Source: Limnephilus marmoratus
Lineage: Eukaryota > Arthropoda > Insecta > Trichoptera > Limnephilidae
Direction: 5' to 3'
Assembly: GCA_917880885.1 (NCBI GenBank)
Contig: OU862913.1
Span: 7,502,001-7,566,000 of the forward strand
DNA: 64,000 nucleotides
Part shown: positions 11,987 through 21,904 of the stretch, one piece after another
Numbering within the stretch: the stretch's first letter is position 1
How the letters are laid out: the number at the start of each line of letters is the position of its first letter
The notes under the pieces: model-generated
Databases searched by the model: none
The model's input: only the letters and a program-made list of their open reading frames with translations
What the model was told of the DNA's origin: nothing
Position numbers and translations under genes: made by a program

Positions 11987-12454
11987 GACTCCAGATACTA
12001 ATATCTACAGCCTGTATGTCGGACGAATATCTACAGCTCATATGTTGAACTAATATCTACGAACTTCAGAGTGTTGACTAATATCTACAGAGCTAAGGTC
12101 GGACGAATATCTACGACGGTCCCAGTGTTGACTAATATCTACAGAGCGTAGGTTGAACTAATATCTACAGAGCGTAGGTTGGACTAATCAGCTAAATGTG
12201 TCCAATATTAGGGATTTTTACATACATACTTACATAAATTAAGTTTTTTAAACTGCATACGCAAAATTACGTTATTCCAATATGCTATACATAATTGCAA
12301 ATCCAACCACTGCCAGTGCTGTAGATATTCGTCAACACTTTGGTTCTCATAGATATTAGTCAACAGTTTGAGCTGTAGATATTTGTCAACACTTTGGTTC
12401 TCATAGATATTATTTCAGTTTTTGGAATTCCTGTAGATATTAGTAGACACCTCC
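11987..12454. mobile_element. Nested small DNA transposon, right arm, with expanded satellite
   Basis: Mirror of 6736-7123 with the same flanking 8-bp duplication (ATAGAAAC on the plus strand at 11979-11986 and 12455-12462). At 468 bp it is exactly 80 bases longer, from extra copies of the TAATATCTACAG-containing unit at about 12080-12180. This accounts for the arm-length difference. Confidence 0.8.
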
Positions 12455-12494
12455 ATAGAAACATAATAGAGGTAATAATATAATGAATGCATAC

Positions 12495-12692
12495 CTATTG
12501 CCACTTGTCGCCACTCTTCGTGCACCCGAGCTTCATAGCATTCAGGTCGACCGCCAGGGAAGACCACGCCAATTCGTTATTGATGCGGCCATCGTATCCC
12601 TGCTGCCGCCCCGAAGTCATTGTCGGTCTCTCTTCCAGCCGACTAATCATCATCTCCAGCTGCCCGCTCGTCGCACGGCTCCTACTAGACAT
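12495..12692 (-). pseudogene. Myb/SANT-like gene, exon 1, right arm (mirror copy)
   Basis: Mirror of 6498-6695: same 65 codons, same acceptor and same TAG in place of the expected Lys codon before the donor. A shared nonsense change in both arms implies that decay preceded arm duplication, or that the arms have been homogenised since. Confidence 0.75.
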
Positions 12693-13174
12693 CTGTTGAA
12701 GAAATAGGAGCTTAATACATATCTCGATGGCAAATCAACATCTGTAGAACAATTGAATATTTGGGGACGAAAAAACCGCTAACCGCCGCACTTTTAGGCA
12801 AAGATTATGGAAATTACACTTCATTTCAAAAATTAGTAGAAGAAACAACTATTTACGTACAAAAAAATAGATTTTTAGGTTAATTTTGACAAACTACCTA
12901 ATTCATGCGAATTTGAATTGAAACGAAATTTTGCAAACGTCAAATCCTTGGCATACAACTTTAAACATACATTAGTGGATAAATAATCATGCATTCTTAC
13001 AGTATTTCGTATTTTAAACGACTTAAAACCGACGAAGTTAGCATTGAAAAGGAAATTGACGTTTTGAAAACCATAGAAAATTACACAAAATTGCACAAAT
13101 CTATGCACAAATCTGACAGCCCATTTCACTTTTTATTCATCTCACCTCACTTTTTTTAGAGAATCGCTCCGCAG

Positions 13175-13282
13175 GATCCCAGGAAGAGCGTGGAGGTGAA
13201 CTGCCCTATACGGATATAGATATCTACCTCCCGGATGTGAAGAAGGAATGTTTGCAGTATGCGGAGAGTACTCCGGCAGTCA
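13175..13282 (+). pseudogene. Unit 1 exon A, 3' piece
   Basis: Resumes directly after the second CAG with codons for SQEERGGELPYTDIDIYLPD and VKKECLQYAES, ending at a GTAAGT donor after 13282. The phase (one base of a codon) fits exon B at 18696. It carries the second SUMO-like motif, VKKE. The separation from the ATG-bearing piece by 7.15 kb is what kills this exon. Confidence 0.85.
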
Positions 13283-13708
13283 GTAAGTTGCATTGCAAAA
13301 GTAAGAAAATGTTGATTTCGGAATGTACGAAATTCTTGTCTATTTTTTAATGTTTTTTTTCAATGACGGCTATTTTGTATGGTTATCTAATATATGAAAT
13401 TCTCGTGTCACGTTGTTTGTTACCATACTCCTTCGAAACAGCTGGACCAATTTTGATGAAATTTTGTGTGCTTATCTGGTCGGTCTGAGAATCGACCAAC
13501 ATCTATTTTTCATACCCCTCAAAGTAAAGGGTGTTCCACTCCGAATTTTTATTTTATTTTTTTGACAATTTTTTTTTTTATTTTTTTTTATGGTGAGGCA
13601 TTAAAAAATACATGCAGCCCTAAATTTTCACCCTTCTACCATTAACCCCTATTTTATAAAAGTGATATTAGTAATTCAAACCGGTGTCACTTCTTACCCG
13701 ATGAGAAC

Positions 13709-13902
13709 GAAGCCGGCCTCTTTTCTCTAATTTCAATTTTTTTACTAATCAATTACTGTTTGATATTGTTACTACAAACATGATTCACGGTCCATGCGGT
13801 AATTTGAATCGTTCATCGCCTTGCATGGTAGACGGAACTTGTACAAAGGGTTTTATTAGTAAAAAATTTTAAATTAAAGAAAAGAGGCCGGCTTCGTTCT
13901 CA
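13709..13902. repeat. 24-bp perfect inverted repeat around Helitron Rep fragment
   Basis: GAACGAAGCCGGCCTCTTTT at about 13711 and its complement at about 13880 bracket about 140 bases containing the MIHGPCGNLNRSSPCM codons. The repeat is longer than expected by chance and may be a local foldback. Confidence 0.7.
13780..13870 (+). pseudogene. Helitron Rep-region fragment
   Basis: Reads MIHGPCGNLNRSSPCMVDGT followed by CTKG, the conserved Helitron segment between helicase and Rep parts that normally has the form MIHGPCG-x-NSPCM-x-GKC-K. It is about 30 codons only and isolated by deletions. Confidence 0.7.
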
Positions 13903-13904
13903 AA

Positions 13905-14335
13905 TTTCTCTCAGGACCTATGTTATCTTAGGGGATGCTGTGTGGAGGATCTTTTTAAGGAATGGGGAGGATAGAAAGTTATGGGAAGGAAAAAGGTATG
14001 AGGGGTGGGTAGGAATCTGGGGGTCAGTGTGTCCGGGAGTGACGGACGTATGAATCCATCCCTCCAACTGTGGTGCAAGGCAATGGGTCGAGAGAGTCCG
14101 GCTGGAAAGGTCAAAAGGCCTCCCTCAACCAGTCTATCTCGATCCGGCCCGCCACGCAGCAGGTGGGCAGGCGCATCAACTGCCAAGACCCGGACATAAG
14201 TCACCTCATGAACCCGGGCACCCCTGCTAAATCACCAAACGTAGCGAACCAATTGGGGTGATCTATGGCAGAGGTGTTGGTTATTCAATAAATGGTTCTC
14301 GGGGCGGCGGCACCCGTATCCGCCTCCCGAATTCC
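13905..14335 (-). mobile_element. Retroposon with LINE-type GGCCCTGAGG tail, inside the Helitron
   Basis: On the minus strand it runs from a GC-rich start (complement of GGGGCGGCGGCACCCG near 14300) through a TTTGGTGATTTAGCAGGGGT block to a decayed 3' tail near 13910. Same family as 20999-21345, 28030-28920, 29340-29722 and 35290-35735. No tRNA-like promoter was recognised. Confidence 0.65.
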
Positions 14336-14339
14336 CGTA

Positions 14340-14890
14340 AGTAATGTGTCCAAGATACAACAGCTGTTGCCAGAGGACTTGGTGTCATACAAATCTATCG
14401 ATGCAGTTTGCGATGCCAACGAAACTGTGAATTATCCAATTGAGTTTTTGAATTCATTGGATCTGCCGGGCATGCCACCGCGCAATTTACAATTGAAGGT
14501 TGGATCTCCGGTTATTTTGCTTCGTAATTTGAACCCACAACGGCTTTGCAATGGCACACGATTAGTCATTAAAAAAATAATGAAAAACGTTATCGAAACC
14601 AGCATTTTGAATGGCAAGTTCCGAGGCGAAAATGTATTGCTGCCACGAACCCCTATGATCCTTTTAAACGCATTCAATTCCCATTTAGATTGGCATACGC
14701 AATGACGATCAATAAGTCACAAGGCCAAACGTCTGTTTGTGGCTTAGATTTGGGCACACCATCACCATGCTTTTCCCACTCACAACTATATGTTGCATGT
14801 TCTCGCCTGGGAAAACCATCCAGTTTGTTTGTATTGGCTAAAGACGGACTGACCAAAAATATTGTACAATCAATTGCGCTGAGAGATTAA
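14340..14890 (+). pseudogene. Helitron PIF1-like helicase, C-terminal fragment
   Basis: The first frame covers IDAVCDANETVNYPIEFLNS, a GMPPRNLQLKVGSPVILLRN segment and NPQRLCNGTRLVI, typical of the helicase core. After a small frameshift at about 14660, the second frame gives FPFRLAYAMTINKSQGQT (motif VI region) and YVACSRLG, ending at a stop at 14888-14890. The enzyme would unwind DNA during rolling-circle transposition; the Walker motifs are missing, so this is inactive. Confidence 0.85.
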
Positions 14891-15114
14891 TCTTTGTTTA
14901 TTTTTAAATTGCCATAATTAGTAGTAATATTCCTAGAAATAATGTATATGGCAAAACAACGTTTGCCGGGTCAGCTAGTATATAATATATAAATCCTTAC
15001 AACTTATATTTCTCAAAAAATCTCCCAAGTGAAGACCTCATCTCATTTGGAACACGATATAAGTTACATGTAATTCGATACATTAAAAATATTATCCATT
15101 AAAATATAAGTAAA

Positions 15115-15930
15115 TGGAATGAGTCTTGCAGTAAAGCTGAATTTGGCATAAACAAAGTTAAACAATGGCTAGATAGTAATCTCCTCACTCTAAACTCGGC
15201 TAAAACGAAATTCATCTGCTTCTGTTCAACTCAAGCGGGTCAACCACAAGAAATCCTTAACATTAGAATACACCATTGCAACGACATTATTACATGTAAA
15301 TGCAATACCTTAGAATGTGTGGACAATATAAGATACCTAGGAATTATCATTGATAAATTTCTGAGATGGGACAAATATATAGCATTTACTTCCACAAAGG
15401 TCAGGAAACTTACACATCTGTTTATAGCAATAAGAAATATTCTATGCGTAAATGATTTGAAACGAATTTACTTTGCAATGTGTAATTCCATATTAGACTA
15501 TGCTTCCTTAGGTTGGGGCGGTTGTGCTAAAACTATACTCGATCCCTTAGCTAAATCCCAGAAATCGCTTATAAGAGTCATACTGAAAAAACCTTTCAGG
15601 TACCCCAGCGATTCATTGTTCGCAGAGTTTCGTGTTCTTGATGTAAGACAATTATACATGAGGAAAATCATATTACATACTCAAAAACAGAGGCACCACT
15701 ACGCTTCCGTAAACCACTGTCATAATACAAGACATGCAAAAAAAACCCAATAGTTCCGCCCACCACTTCCTCATCTTTAGCACAGAGACAATTCTCATAC
15801 TTAGGCCCTAAATTGCTCAATCTCATACCTGATGCATGGAAGGCAAAGAGTACTAATATTCTGCGTATGCAGGTAAATAATTGGCTTCTGGTCTTGGGGA
15901 GAGCTGAATGCGAGAATATGCTAAACAACA
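15115..15930 (+). pseudogene. LINE reverse-transcriptase C-terminal fragment
   Basis: Encodes VKQWLDSNLLTLNSAKTKF, then a YLGIIID-LRWDKYI motif, then SILDYASLGWGG and LDVRQLYMRK. These match the thumb and C-terminal region of the more complete reverse transcriptase at 32132-33391, so the two belong to the same or a sister LINE family. The palm motifs (FxDxAKAFD, YADD) are absent. The open frame is 15319-15753, with decayed similarity on both sides. Confidence 0.85.
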
Positions 15931-16106
15931 GTAATTGAATTGTAATTTTTGTTTTTCTTTACATTTTAATTTATATTGGTATTATATTAGCATTACAGTA
16001 ACTGTATTTTTACATAAAGTAAGTTCGAAAATTGCTCAATTCTTCGTGATATTTTTCCTTAAAGGAAAAGTTCCTTCTTTACTTTCAGTTCTTTATTTTT
16101 CATTTT

Positions 16107-16560
16107 CTTGTTTTATCTATTAACATTTCTTTAGTTTATTATGTCAACTAAACAATAGTAAAAAAATGTCGTGGTATAACTGAAAGTATACTAGATTATG
16201 AATATATATATGTATTATTTTAACAACAGAATTTCTTCATTCACTTTCATTTTTAAATTCATTTTTCTTGTTTTATCTATTAATATTTCTTTAGTTTATT
16301 ATGTCAGCTAAACAATAGTAAAAATGTCGTGGTATAACTGAAAGTATACTAGATTATGAATATATATATGTATTATTTTAACAACAGAATTTCTTCATTC
16401 ACTTTCATTTTTAAATTCATTTTTCTTGTTTTATCTATTAATATTTCTTTAGTTTATTATGCCAGCTAAACAATAGTAAAAATGTCGTGGTATAACTAAA
16501 ATTATTCTAGAATATGAATATATATATGTATTTTTTTACCAACAGAATAGTCAACACTAT
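16107..16560 (+). repeat. Tandem repeat, about 159-bp period, 2.8 copies
   Basis: Units begin at about 16107, 16267 and 16425 with CTTGTTTTATCTATTAAYAT and are nearly identical, including AATGTCGTGGTATAACT. They lie in the 3' UTR of the LINE fragment. Confidence 0.9.
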
Positions 16561-16589
16561 AACTTACTATAATTTGCATGTAAAAACAT

Positions 16590-16700
16590 TATCATATTGG
16601 AATGTCCTAAAACGGGCAATTGCCTAGTTGGACATTTTAAGTTCATTATATTGTATTATGTAATATTTACAAACAAACAATAAACAATAAATACATTAAA
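16590..16700 (+). repeat. LINE 3' end with stem-loop and A-rich tail
   Basis: AATGTCC and GGACATT form a stem around 16599-16639, followed by an AATAAACAATAAATAC tail. This closes the LINE starting near 15.1 kb. Confidence 0.65.
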
Positions 16701-18020
16701 AATATTTGTTAAAACGCTTAAGAATATTTCCTGAAAATGTTTTTAAACCAGTGAATATTCGCTCGCCTTCATACGTCAATTTTTTTTGTTTTATGTGCCT
16801 GTTGTTTGCCAGGGTAGGCCAGCAAAAAGCACCACCAATTATGACGCGGCATCCATGACATCCAATGACATTGCGTGTCCAGCGATTCTTGACACTGTCC
16901 TTTACAAATTTTGTATATAGAAGGGTCAAAATCGTAGATGAAGGAATTTTTCCCGCCCATGCGCAAGAACTGCGCACATTCCCGCGCTCCGGTAAATTAT
17001 TAATATAAATTATTTGGAGTGACCTGGCGCATTGCAGGTTTCTCTATGGTAAAGGGCGATAATAGAGCAAGCGATTCTGACCTTGTTCTTCATACACTTC
17101 TTTATACATAAGGGTCAAAATCGCGTGTAAAGTATCATGACACACCGGTGCACGAGCGGCAAATGAGGGGGTATGGATTGATGTCTCTCAGTATTTCTAA
17201 AATCTCTATTCTTGACATTGCATTTTTTTAATTTCCTTTTCAATATGTTGCATTTTTTAAACGTGTAATATCTGTGTAAAATGTACTTATATGTGTCTGT
17301 CCTTCCCGTGATGAGTTTTTCCTCAACACATTGGGAATAATGTTTTACTTACCATGTTTTTGTCATGCATTATTATTTAATAAAAAAAAAATATTAAAAA
17401 AACCCATTGACAATAAACTTCTAAACTCCATTCTGAAAGTGCTCAAAAGTAAATGGTATTTCTTTTCTAAAGCGTCGGTCCCTGAAGCGGGCATCTCGGT
17501 TCCTTCTTATTTCTGAAATTATCCTTAAATTCACTTATCTAAATTACCGCTTGTGCACAGTTTTTCAAACGTATTTCTATCGCCAATAATGCTATTTTTT
17601 TATCAAACACCTTTAGGACAGTGGCCTGGGGTGGGATTAATAATCTCATTTAACGAGTATTCTTCCAACGAAAATCATGTTTATAAATTCTCTACAAAGT
17701 TTATAACTGCTCTCGGAATACGATAATGGCATCCATCATCCATGTAAAAGGAATTCGCGTCTCGATCTTTTACACCGTGTTAATAAAATAATAAAAATAG
17801 TAAATAAAATATTTATTACTCACGTCGCTAGACACTCATGGTCCAGCAATGAATAAAACTTTTTTAGATCATTCACATCACTTCGTCCACGGACCTCTCT
17901 CAATCATTCTCACTGTAAATTAGTCATAAGCAATTTAAGTGCTTAACAAAATACGGAAATTCTTGCAATTCATTAAATGCGGTGTTGCCAGTCAAGATGA
18001 AATTATTGTGTATTCATTGA
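16700..18020. other. Intronic DNA of unit 1 without recognisable gene
   Basis: A loose duplicated phrase, GAAGGGTCAAAATCG / TAAGGGTCAAAATCG, occurs about 185 bases apart (16920 and 17107). A 93-codon minus-strand frame (16696-16977) resembles no family I know and is probably chance. Confidence 0.5.
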
Positions 18021-18022
18021 CG

Positions 18023-18445
18023 GCCGGCGTAGTCCAGCGGTACGGCTCTTGACTCGCACACCGAAGGTCGCGGGATCGAATCCCGGCGTGGCAAGTAAAT
18101 TTTATTTAACAAATTTGTGCTATTTCACAGTTTATTCATTTAAAATAATATATAGTATATTTGCGGCACGTTCCAGAGTGGAAGATACTCTCAGTATCGC
18201 CCTGGTGTAAGACCATTGTACATTTCAGAATTGAAACGTTGCTTGAAATGGCTGTAGCCGTCTTTGGTTACCAGATCTGAATAGCCAGGTACTTCCCCAC
18301 CTTCCTTTTCCCTGTATCCTTCCCCTCCCCACTACCTACAGCCTCACAACATACCCCAAATGGGGTTGCCATAATCTCACTGGCTTCAGACGGGAGAAGT
18401 TGGGACTCCTGTGCGGTATTCATATAAAAAAAATAAAAATAAAAT
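18023..18445 (+). repeat. tRNA-derived SINE
   Basis: The head (18023-18093) resembles a tRNA gene: A-box-like TAGTCCAGCGG, B-box-like GGATCGAATCC, and ends able to pair as an acceptor stem. The body has the GGAAGATACTCTCAGTATCG and TTACCAGATCTGAATAGCC blocks shared with 9600-9895. It ends in an A-rich tail near 18425-18445. The tRNA-like head supplies an internal RNA polymerase III promoter. Confidence 0.85.
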
Positions 18446-18695
18446 ATGGGATATCCCGTTTTCATCACAGAATGAGTATTGAAAAATTCCGTGCTCATTT
18501 CAATCGATCCAAATCGTTGGTGCGACAAAAAGTATGAAATGAAATGGTTTAAATTTTTACAAGATAATATTATTATTTATTGTGAAATGTTCCCGCTCCC
18601 CATTAAAGTGCCGCCCTGGTGCGTTCGTAATTTAGAATGTTAAACACTGTTCTTCTCGGCATATCAATGTAGGTATTGTATTGTTGTTTGTACAG

Positions 18696-18848
18696 GTAGC
18701 AGTAATGTGGAGACTGTTCCCAACAAGGCAGAACCAGGTCCTCGAAAAGAAATTAAAGGGGGAATTACTTATACGGAAATTGACATAGATCACCCGGATG
18801 TTAAAAAGGAATGCTCAGAGCGCTCTGAAAGAATTACTTAATCAACAG
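18696..18848 (+). pseudogene. Unit 1 exon B (second leader exon) with premature stop
   Basis: Follows a TACAG acceptor and reads SSNVETVPNKAEPGPRKE, then YTEIDIDHPDVKKEC. Same 153-base length and phases as exon B of unit 3. The CAG codon present there (ITQTA) is TAA here (18839-18841), truncating any product. Ile-to-Asn also breaks the first IKAE motif. Donor is GTAAAT. Confidence 0.85.
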
Positions 18849-19296
18849 GTAAATCGAATATTTGTTTTTTTTTTTAATTTAGGGGCGTGGAATCTTTTTG
18901 CTGTCGGAGAAAATTTGGATGTTTGTATTATCACCCGCGAGCCACACATAGATTTTCATGAATTTATGAATTATTTTAATTTTTACTTGGCGTACTGAAC
19001 AAAAGGCAAGTTATTACCTTATAATCATTTTGCCTAAGAGTCCACAAGCCTAAATAATTTTTACTTATCGAATTTCGCAGAATTTTGCAGCAAACGTTGT
19101 GAAACACAAATTATAAGCTTTGTTCGGAACATGCGAATGGTTGCTTTTAGCAGACTACACCAGAAGTGTTCGCGGGCCGCAGTTTCCTTACCCCTGGTTT
19201 ACGTAATCAACTCAATCTTCTCTAATCATTGCGTTTTTTGACATTCCCTACTTACACTTATGTAACTTAATCGTCTTTATGCTTACTATTTTCCAG

Positions 19297-20943
19297 AAGG
19301 ATTCCTGAAGAAGCATCCTGGGGAAAAACAGTTCTCTTGTCCTCATTGTGACTATTCCTGCTCTCGTAAGTCAACGTTAGAAATCCACTTGCGCACCCAT
19401 ACTAGAGAAAAACCTTTTTCATGTCCCGACTGCGACTATTCGTGTTCTACAAAGGGGAATCTTAAAGCTCATATGCTTACCCACACCGGAAAAAAACCTT
19501 TTATATGCCCCGACTGCGACTATTCGTGTTTTACAAAAGGTAATCTTAAAATTCACATGTTTACGCACAGTAGAGAAAAACCTTTTTCATGTCCCGACTG
19601 CAATTTTTCATCTTCTACAAAGGGAAATCTCAAAGCTCACATGCTTATCCACACCGGAAAAAAACCTTTTACATGTCCCGACTGCGACTATTCGTGTTAT
19701 TTAAAAGAACAACTAAAAATTCATGTGTTTTCCCACAGTGAAGTCAAACCTTTTTCATGTCCCGACTGCGCCTATTCATGTTCTACAAAGCAAAAACTAA
19801 ATATTCATATGTTTACCCACAGCGGAGAAAAACCTTTTTCGTGTCCCGTCTGCGACTATGCATGTTTCATAAAAGTAAGTCTTAAACGTCACATGTTTAT
19901 CCACAGTACAGAAAAGCCTTTTTCATGTGCCGACTGCGACTATTCATGTTCCACCAAGGGTAATCTTAAATATCACATGTTAACCCATAGTGGAGAAAAA
20001 CCTTTTTCATGTCTAGACTGCGACCATTCATGTTCTACAAAGCAACAACTAAATATTCATTTGTTTACCCACACTAGAGAAAAACCTTTTTCATGTCCCG
20101 AGTGCGACTATTCATGTTCTACAAAGCAACAACTAAATATTCATTTGTTTACCCACAGTGGAGAAAAACCTTTTTTATGTCCCGATTGCGACTATTCGTG
20201 TTCCACCAAGGGTAATCTTAAAATTCACATGCTTGTCCACATAAGAGAAAAACCCTTTTCATGTTCCAACTGCAATTTTTCATGTTCTGCAAAAGGTTAT
20301 CTTAAAATTCACATGCTTACCCACACCGGAAAAAAACGTTTTCATGTCCTGACTGCGACTATTCGTGTTATTTAAAACGACAACTAAAAATTCATATGTT
20401 TACCCACAGTGAAGTAAAACCTTTTTCATGTCCCGATTGCGACTATTCATGTTCTACAAAGCAACTACTAAATATTCATATCTTTACCCACAGTGGAGAA
20501 AAACCCTTTTCATGTCCCAATTGCGACTATTCATGTTCTACAAAGCAACAACTAAATATTCATTTGTTTACCCACAGTGAAGAAAAACCTTTTTCATGTC
20601 CCGAGTGCGACTATTCATGTTCTACAAAGCAACAACTAAAAATTCATACATTTACCCACAGTGAAGTAAAACCTTTTCCATGTCCCGACTGCGACTTTTC
20701 ATGTTCTACAAAGAGACGATTAAAAATTCACATTTTAACCCACAGTGGAGATAAAACTTTTTCATGTTCCGACTGTGACTATTCCTGTTCTACAAAAAGT
20801 TATCTTAAAATTCACATGTTTACCCACAGAAGAGAAAAACTTTTTTCATGTCCAGACTGCAACTACTCAAGTTCTAGAAAGGGAGATCTAAAAAATCATT
20901 TGTTTATCCACAGCGGAGAAATGCCCTTTTCATGTCCCTAGCA
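19297..20943 (+). pseudogene. Unit 1 C2H2 zinc-finger array, frameshifted
   Basis: Starts after TTTCCAG (to 19296) with EGFLKKHPGEKQFSCPHC, in phase with exon B. About 19 tandem C2H2 fingers follow, of the form F-S-C-P-D-C-D-Y-S-C-S-T-K-x-x-L-K-x-H-x-x-x-H, joined by H-S/T-G-E-K-P-type linkers. A one-base deletion at about 20340 (one T short in the linker/finger start) shifts frame in finger 13. The array reopens at about 20350 and runs to a stop at 20939-20941 inside a twentieth finger (FSCP only). Such arrays bind DNA in the nucleus. With exon A split and exon B stopped, this copy is dead. Confidence 0.9.
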
Positions 20944-20998
20944 ACTTTGCATTAAGTTTAAAATTTATTTTCTTAACTCTAATTAACTTCATATGTAA

Positions 20999-21345
20999 TT
21001 TGGGAGGCGGGAATGGGTACCGCCGCCCCGGGAACCTTTATTGGATAACCAACACCTCTGCCATAGGTCACCCCAAGTGGTTCGCTACGTTTGGTGATTT
21101 AGCAGGGGTGCCCGGGTTCATGGGGTGAGGTTTGTCTAGGTCTTGGAGGTGGATGACCAAGACACACTGAACCCCAGATTCCTACCCACCCCTTAAACCC
21201 TTTTCCTTCCCAGAACTCTCCTCTCCTTCCTTTCCTTAAAAAACCCTCCACACAGCATCCCCAAAGATGACATAGGCCCTGAGGGGAAATTATTTTCCTC
21301 AGGGCCTCCTATGTGGAGCTCATGTAAAAAAAAAATAAAAAAATA
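20999..21345 (+). mobile_element. Retroposon with GGCCCTGAGG tail
   Basis: Begins near GGGAGGCGGGAATGGGTACC and ends with GATGACATAGGCCCTGAGG, its hairpin partner CCTCAGGGCC and a poly-A run at 21327-21345. The last about 130 bases match the 3' end of the LINE at 61.4-61.9 kb. It lies immediately after the unit 1 array. Confidence 0.75.
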
Positions 21346-21379
21346 TGTATAGATATTATAGGCATCTTGTTTCTTAGAA

Positions 21380-21880
21380 GTTTATTAATAATAACTAACA
21401 TTTTGAAACAGCAGTATAGAATATAAGTATGATGATGTACGTCTCTTGTGGACATTGAAGTATAAAAAGTAAGATAAGAACCATTTACTTTGTAAGTATA
21501 TCTACCTACCCGTTTAGTTACGTAATATATTGAAATAAAATTTTAAAAAATGTATGGGTATTATGTTTTACTCTTGAATTTAAAAAATTATATGTACAGA
21601 TTTCGGGCTTCAAAAACAATTTTTCATGAAAAGAAAAGATGTAAGTGAGGTTTATTTTGAAGTTTTCAAAAGAAATAAATAATAATGTTAAAAAGAACAT
21701 TTTTAGTTTTTCAGCTTTTTTCTCATTGTTTTTAAAATAAGTAAAAATGTATATATATTATCTTGAGAACCCGGGACACTTTAGTGCTACTATATTATTA
21801 TATTTGTCCTTGCTTTATTACTTACTTATAATACTGTAATAATTATGCCCAGAACGGAATAAAACTCTAAAATTAAAGAT
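21380..21880. repeat. 3' flank duplicated with the zinc-finger units
   Basis: AACATTTTGAAACAGCAGTA, a CAGATTTCGGGCTT word and others recur at 60380-60870 downstream of unit 3, and part (CAGCTTTTTTCTCA onward) recurs at 23885-24010. The duplicated block therefore includes flanking DNA as well as the gene. Confidence 0.6.
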
Positions 21881-21904
21881 TTTCTAAACACTGATGCTTT
21901 TGAA

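Larger units (their letters stand above)
6019..13171. mobile_element. Giant foldback DNA transposon (7.15 kb) inserted in unit 1 exon A
   Basis: The ends are exact inverses: CGGAGCGATTCTC at 6019 and its complement ending at 13171. Both sides carry CAG (6016-6018 and 13172-13174), a 3-bp target duplication. Removing the element and one CAG restores an exon aligning with the intact copy at 54.3 kb. Left arm is 6019 to about 8635 and right arm about 10477 to 13171. Paired positions sum to 19190 in the outer part and about 19110 further in, so the arms are nearly identical over more than 2.6 kb apart from one 80-bp length change. The spacer is about 1.84 kb. No transposase is visible. Each arm carries a Myb/SANT-like gene remnant. 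Such domains accompany PIF/Harbinger-type transposons, which also make 3-bp duplications, but the superfamily is not proven. Confidence 0.9.
10477..13171 (-). repeat. Right inverted arm of the foldback element
   Basis: Reverse-complement copy of 6019-8635. It is 80 bases longer because its nested element (11987-12454) has extra internal satellite units. A few single-base differences are visible, for example near exon 3, so the arms are not perfectly identical. Confidence 0.9.
13386..14978 (+). mobile_element. Helitron remnant (1.6 kb)
   Basis: Begins TCTAATATATGAAATTCTCG and ends GTTTGCCGGGTCAGCTAG followed by T, the usual TC...CTAG|T Helitron termini with no target duplication. The first 200 bases are the common insect Helitron leader (an ACTCCTTCGAAACAGCTGGA stretch). 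Inside are two coding remnants: a Rep-region piece around MIHGPCG at about 13780-13870 and the C-terminus of the PIF1-like helicase (14340-14890). Most of the RepHel gene is deleted. A retroposon (13905-14335) lies inside. The element sits in the intron between exons A and B of unit 1. Confidence 0.85.

Noticed and set aside
13923..14261. Frames of 60-93 codons in the retroposon inside the Helitron
   Set aside because: Related copies at 28.05, 29.45 and 35.5 kb show stops and frameshifts at different positions, so the family is probably non-coding in this region.
18023..18093. Candidate tRNA gene on the plus strand
   Set aside because: Good A- and B-box words, but the sequence continues into a shared SINE body with an A-rich tail and the anticodon arm is poor.
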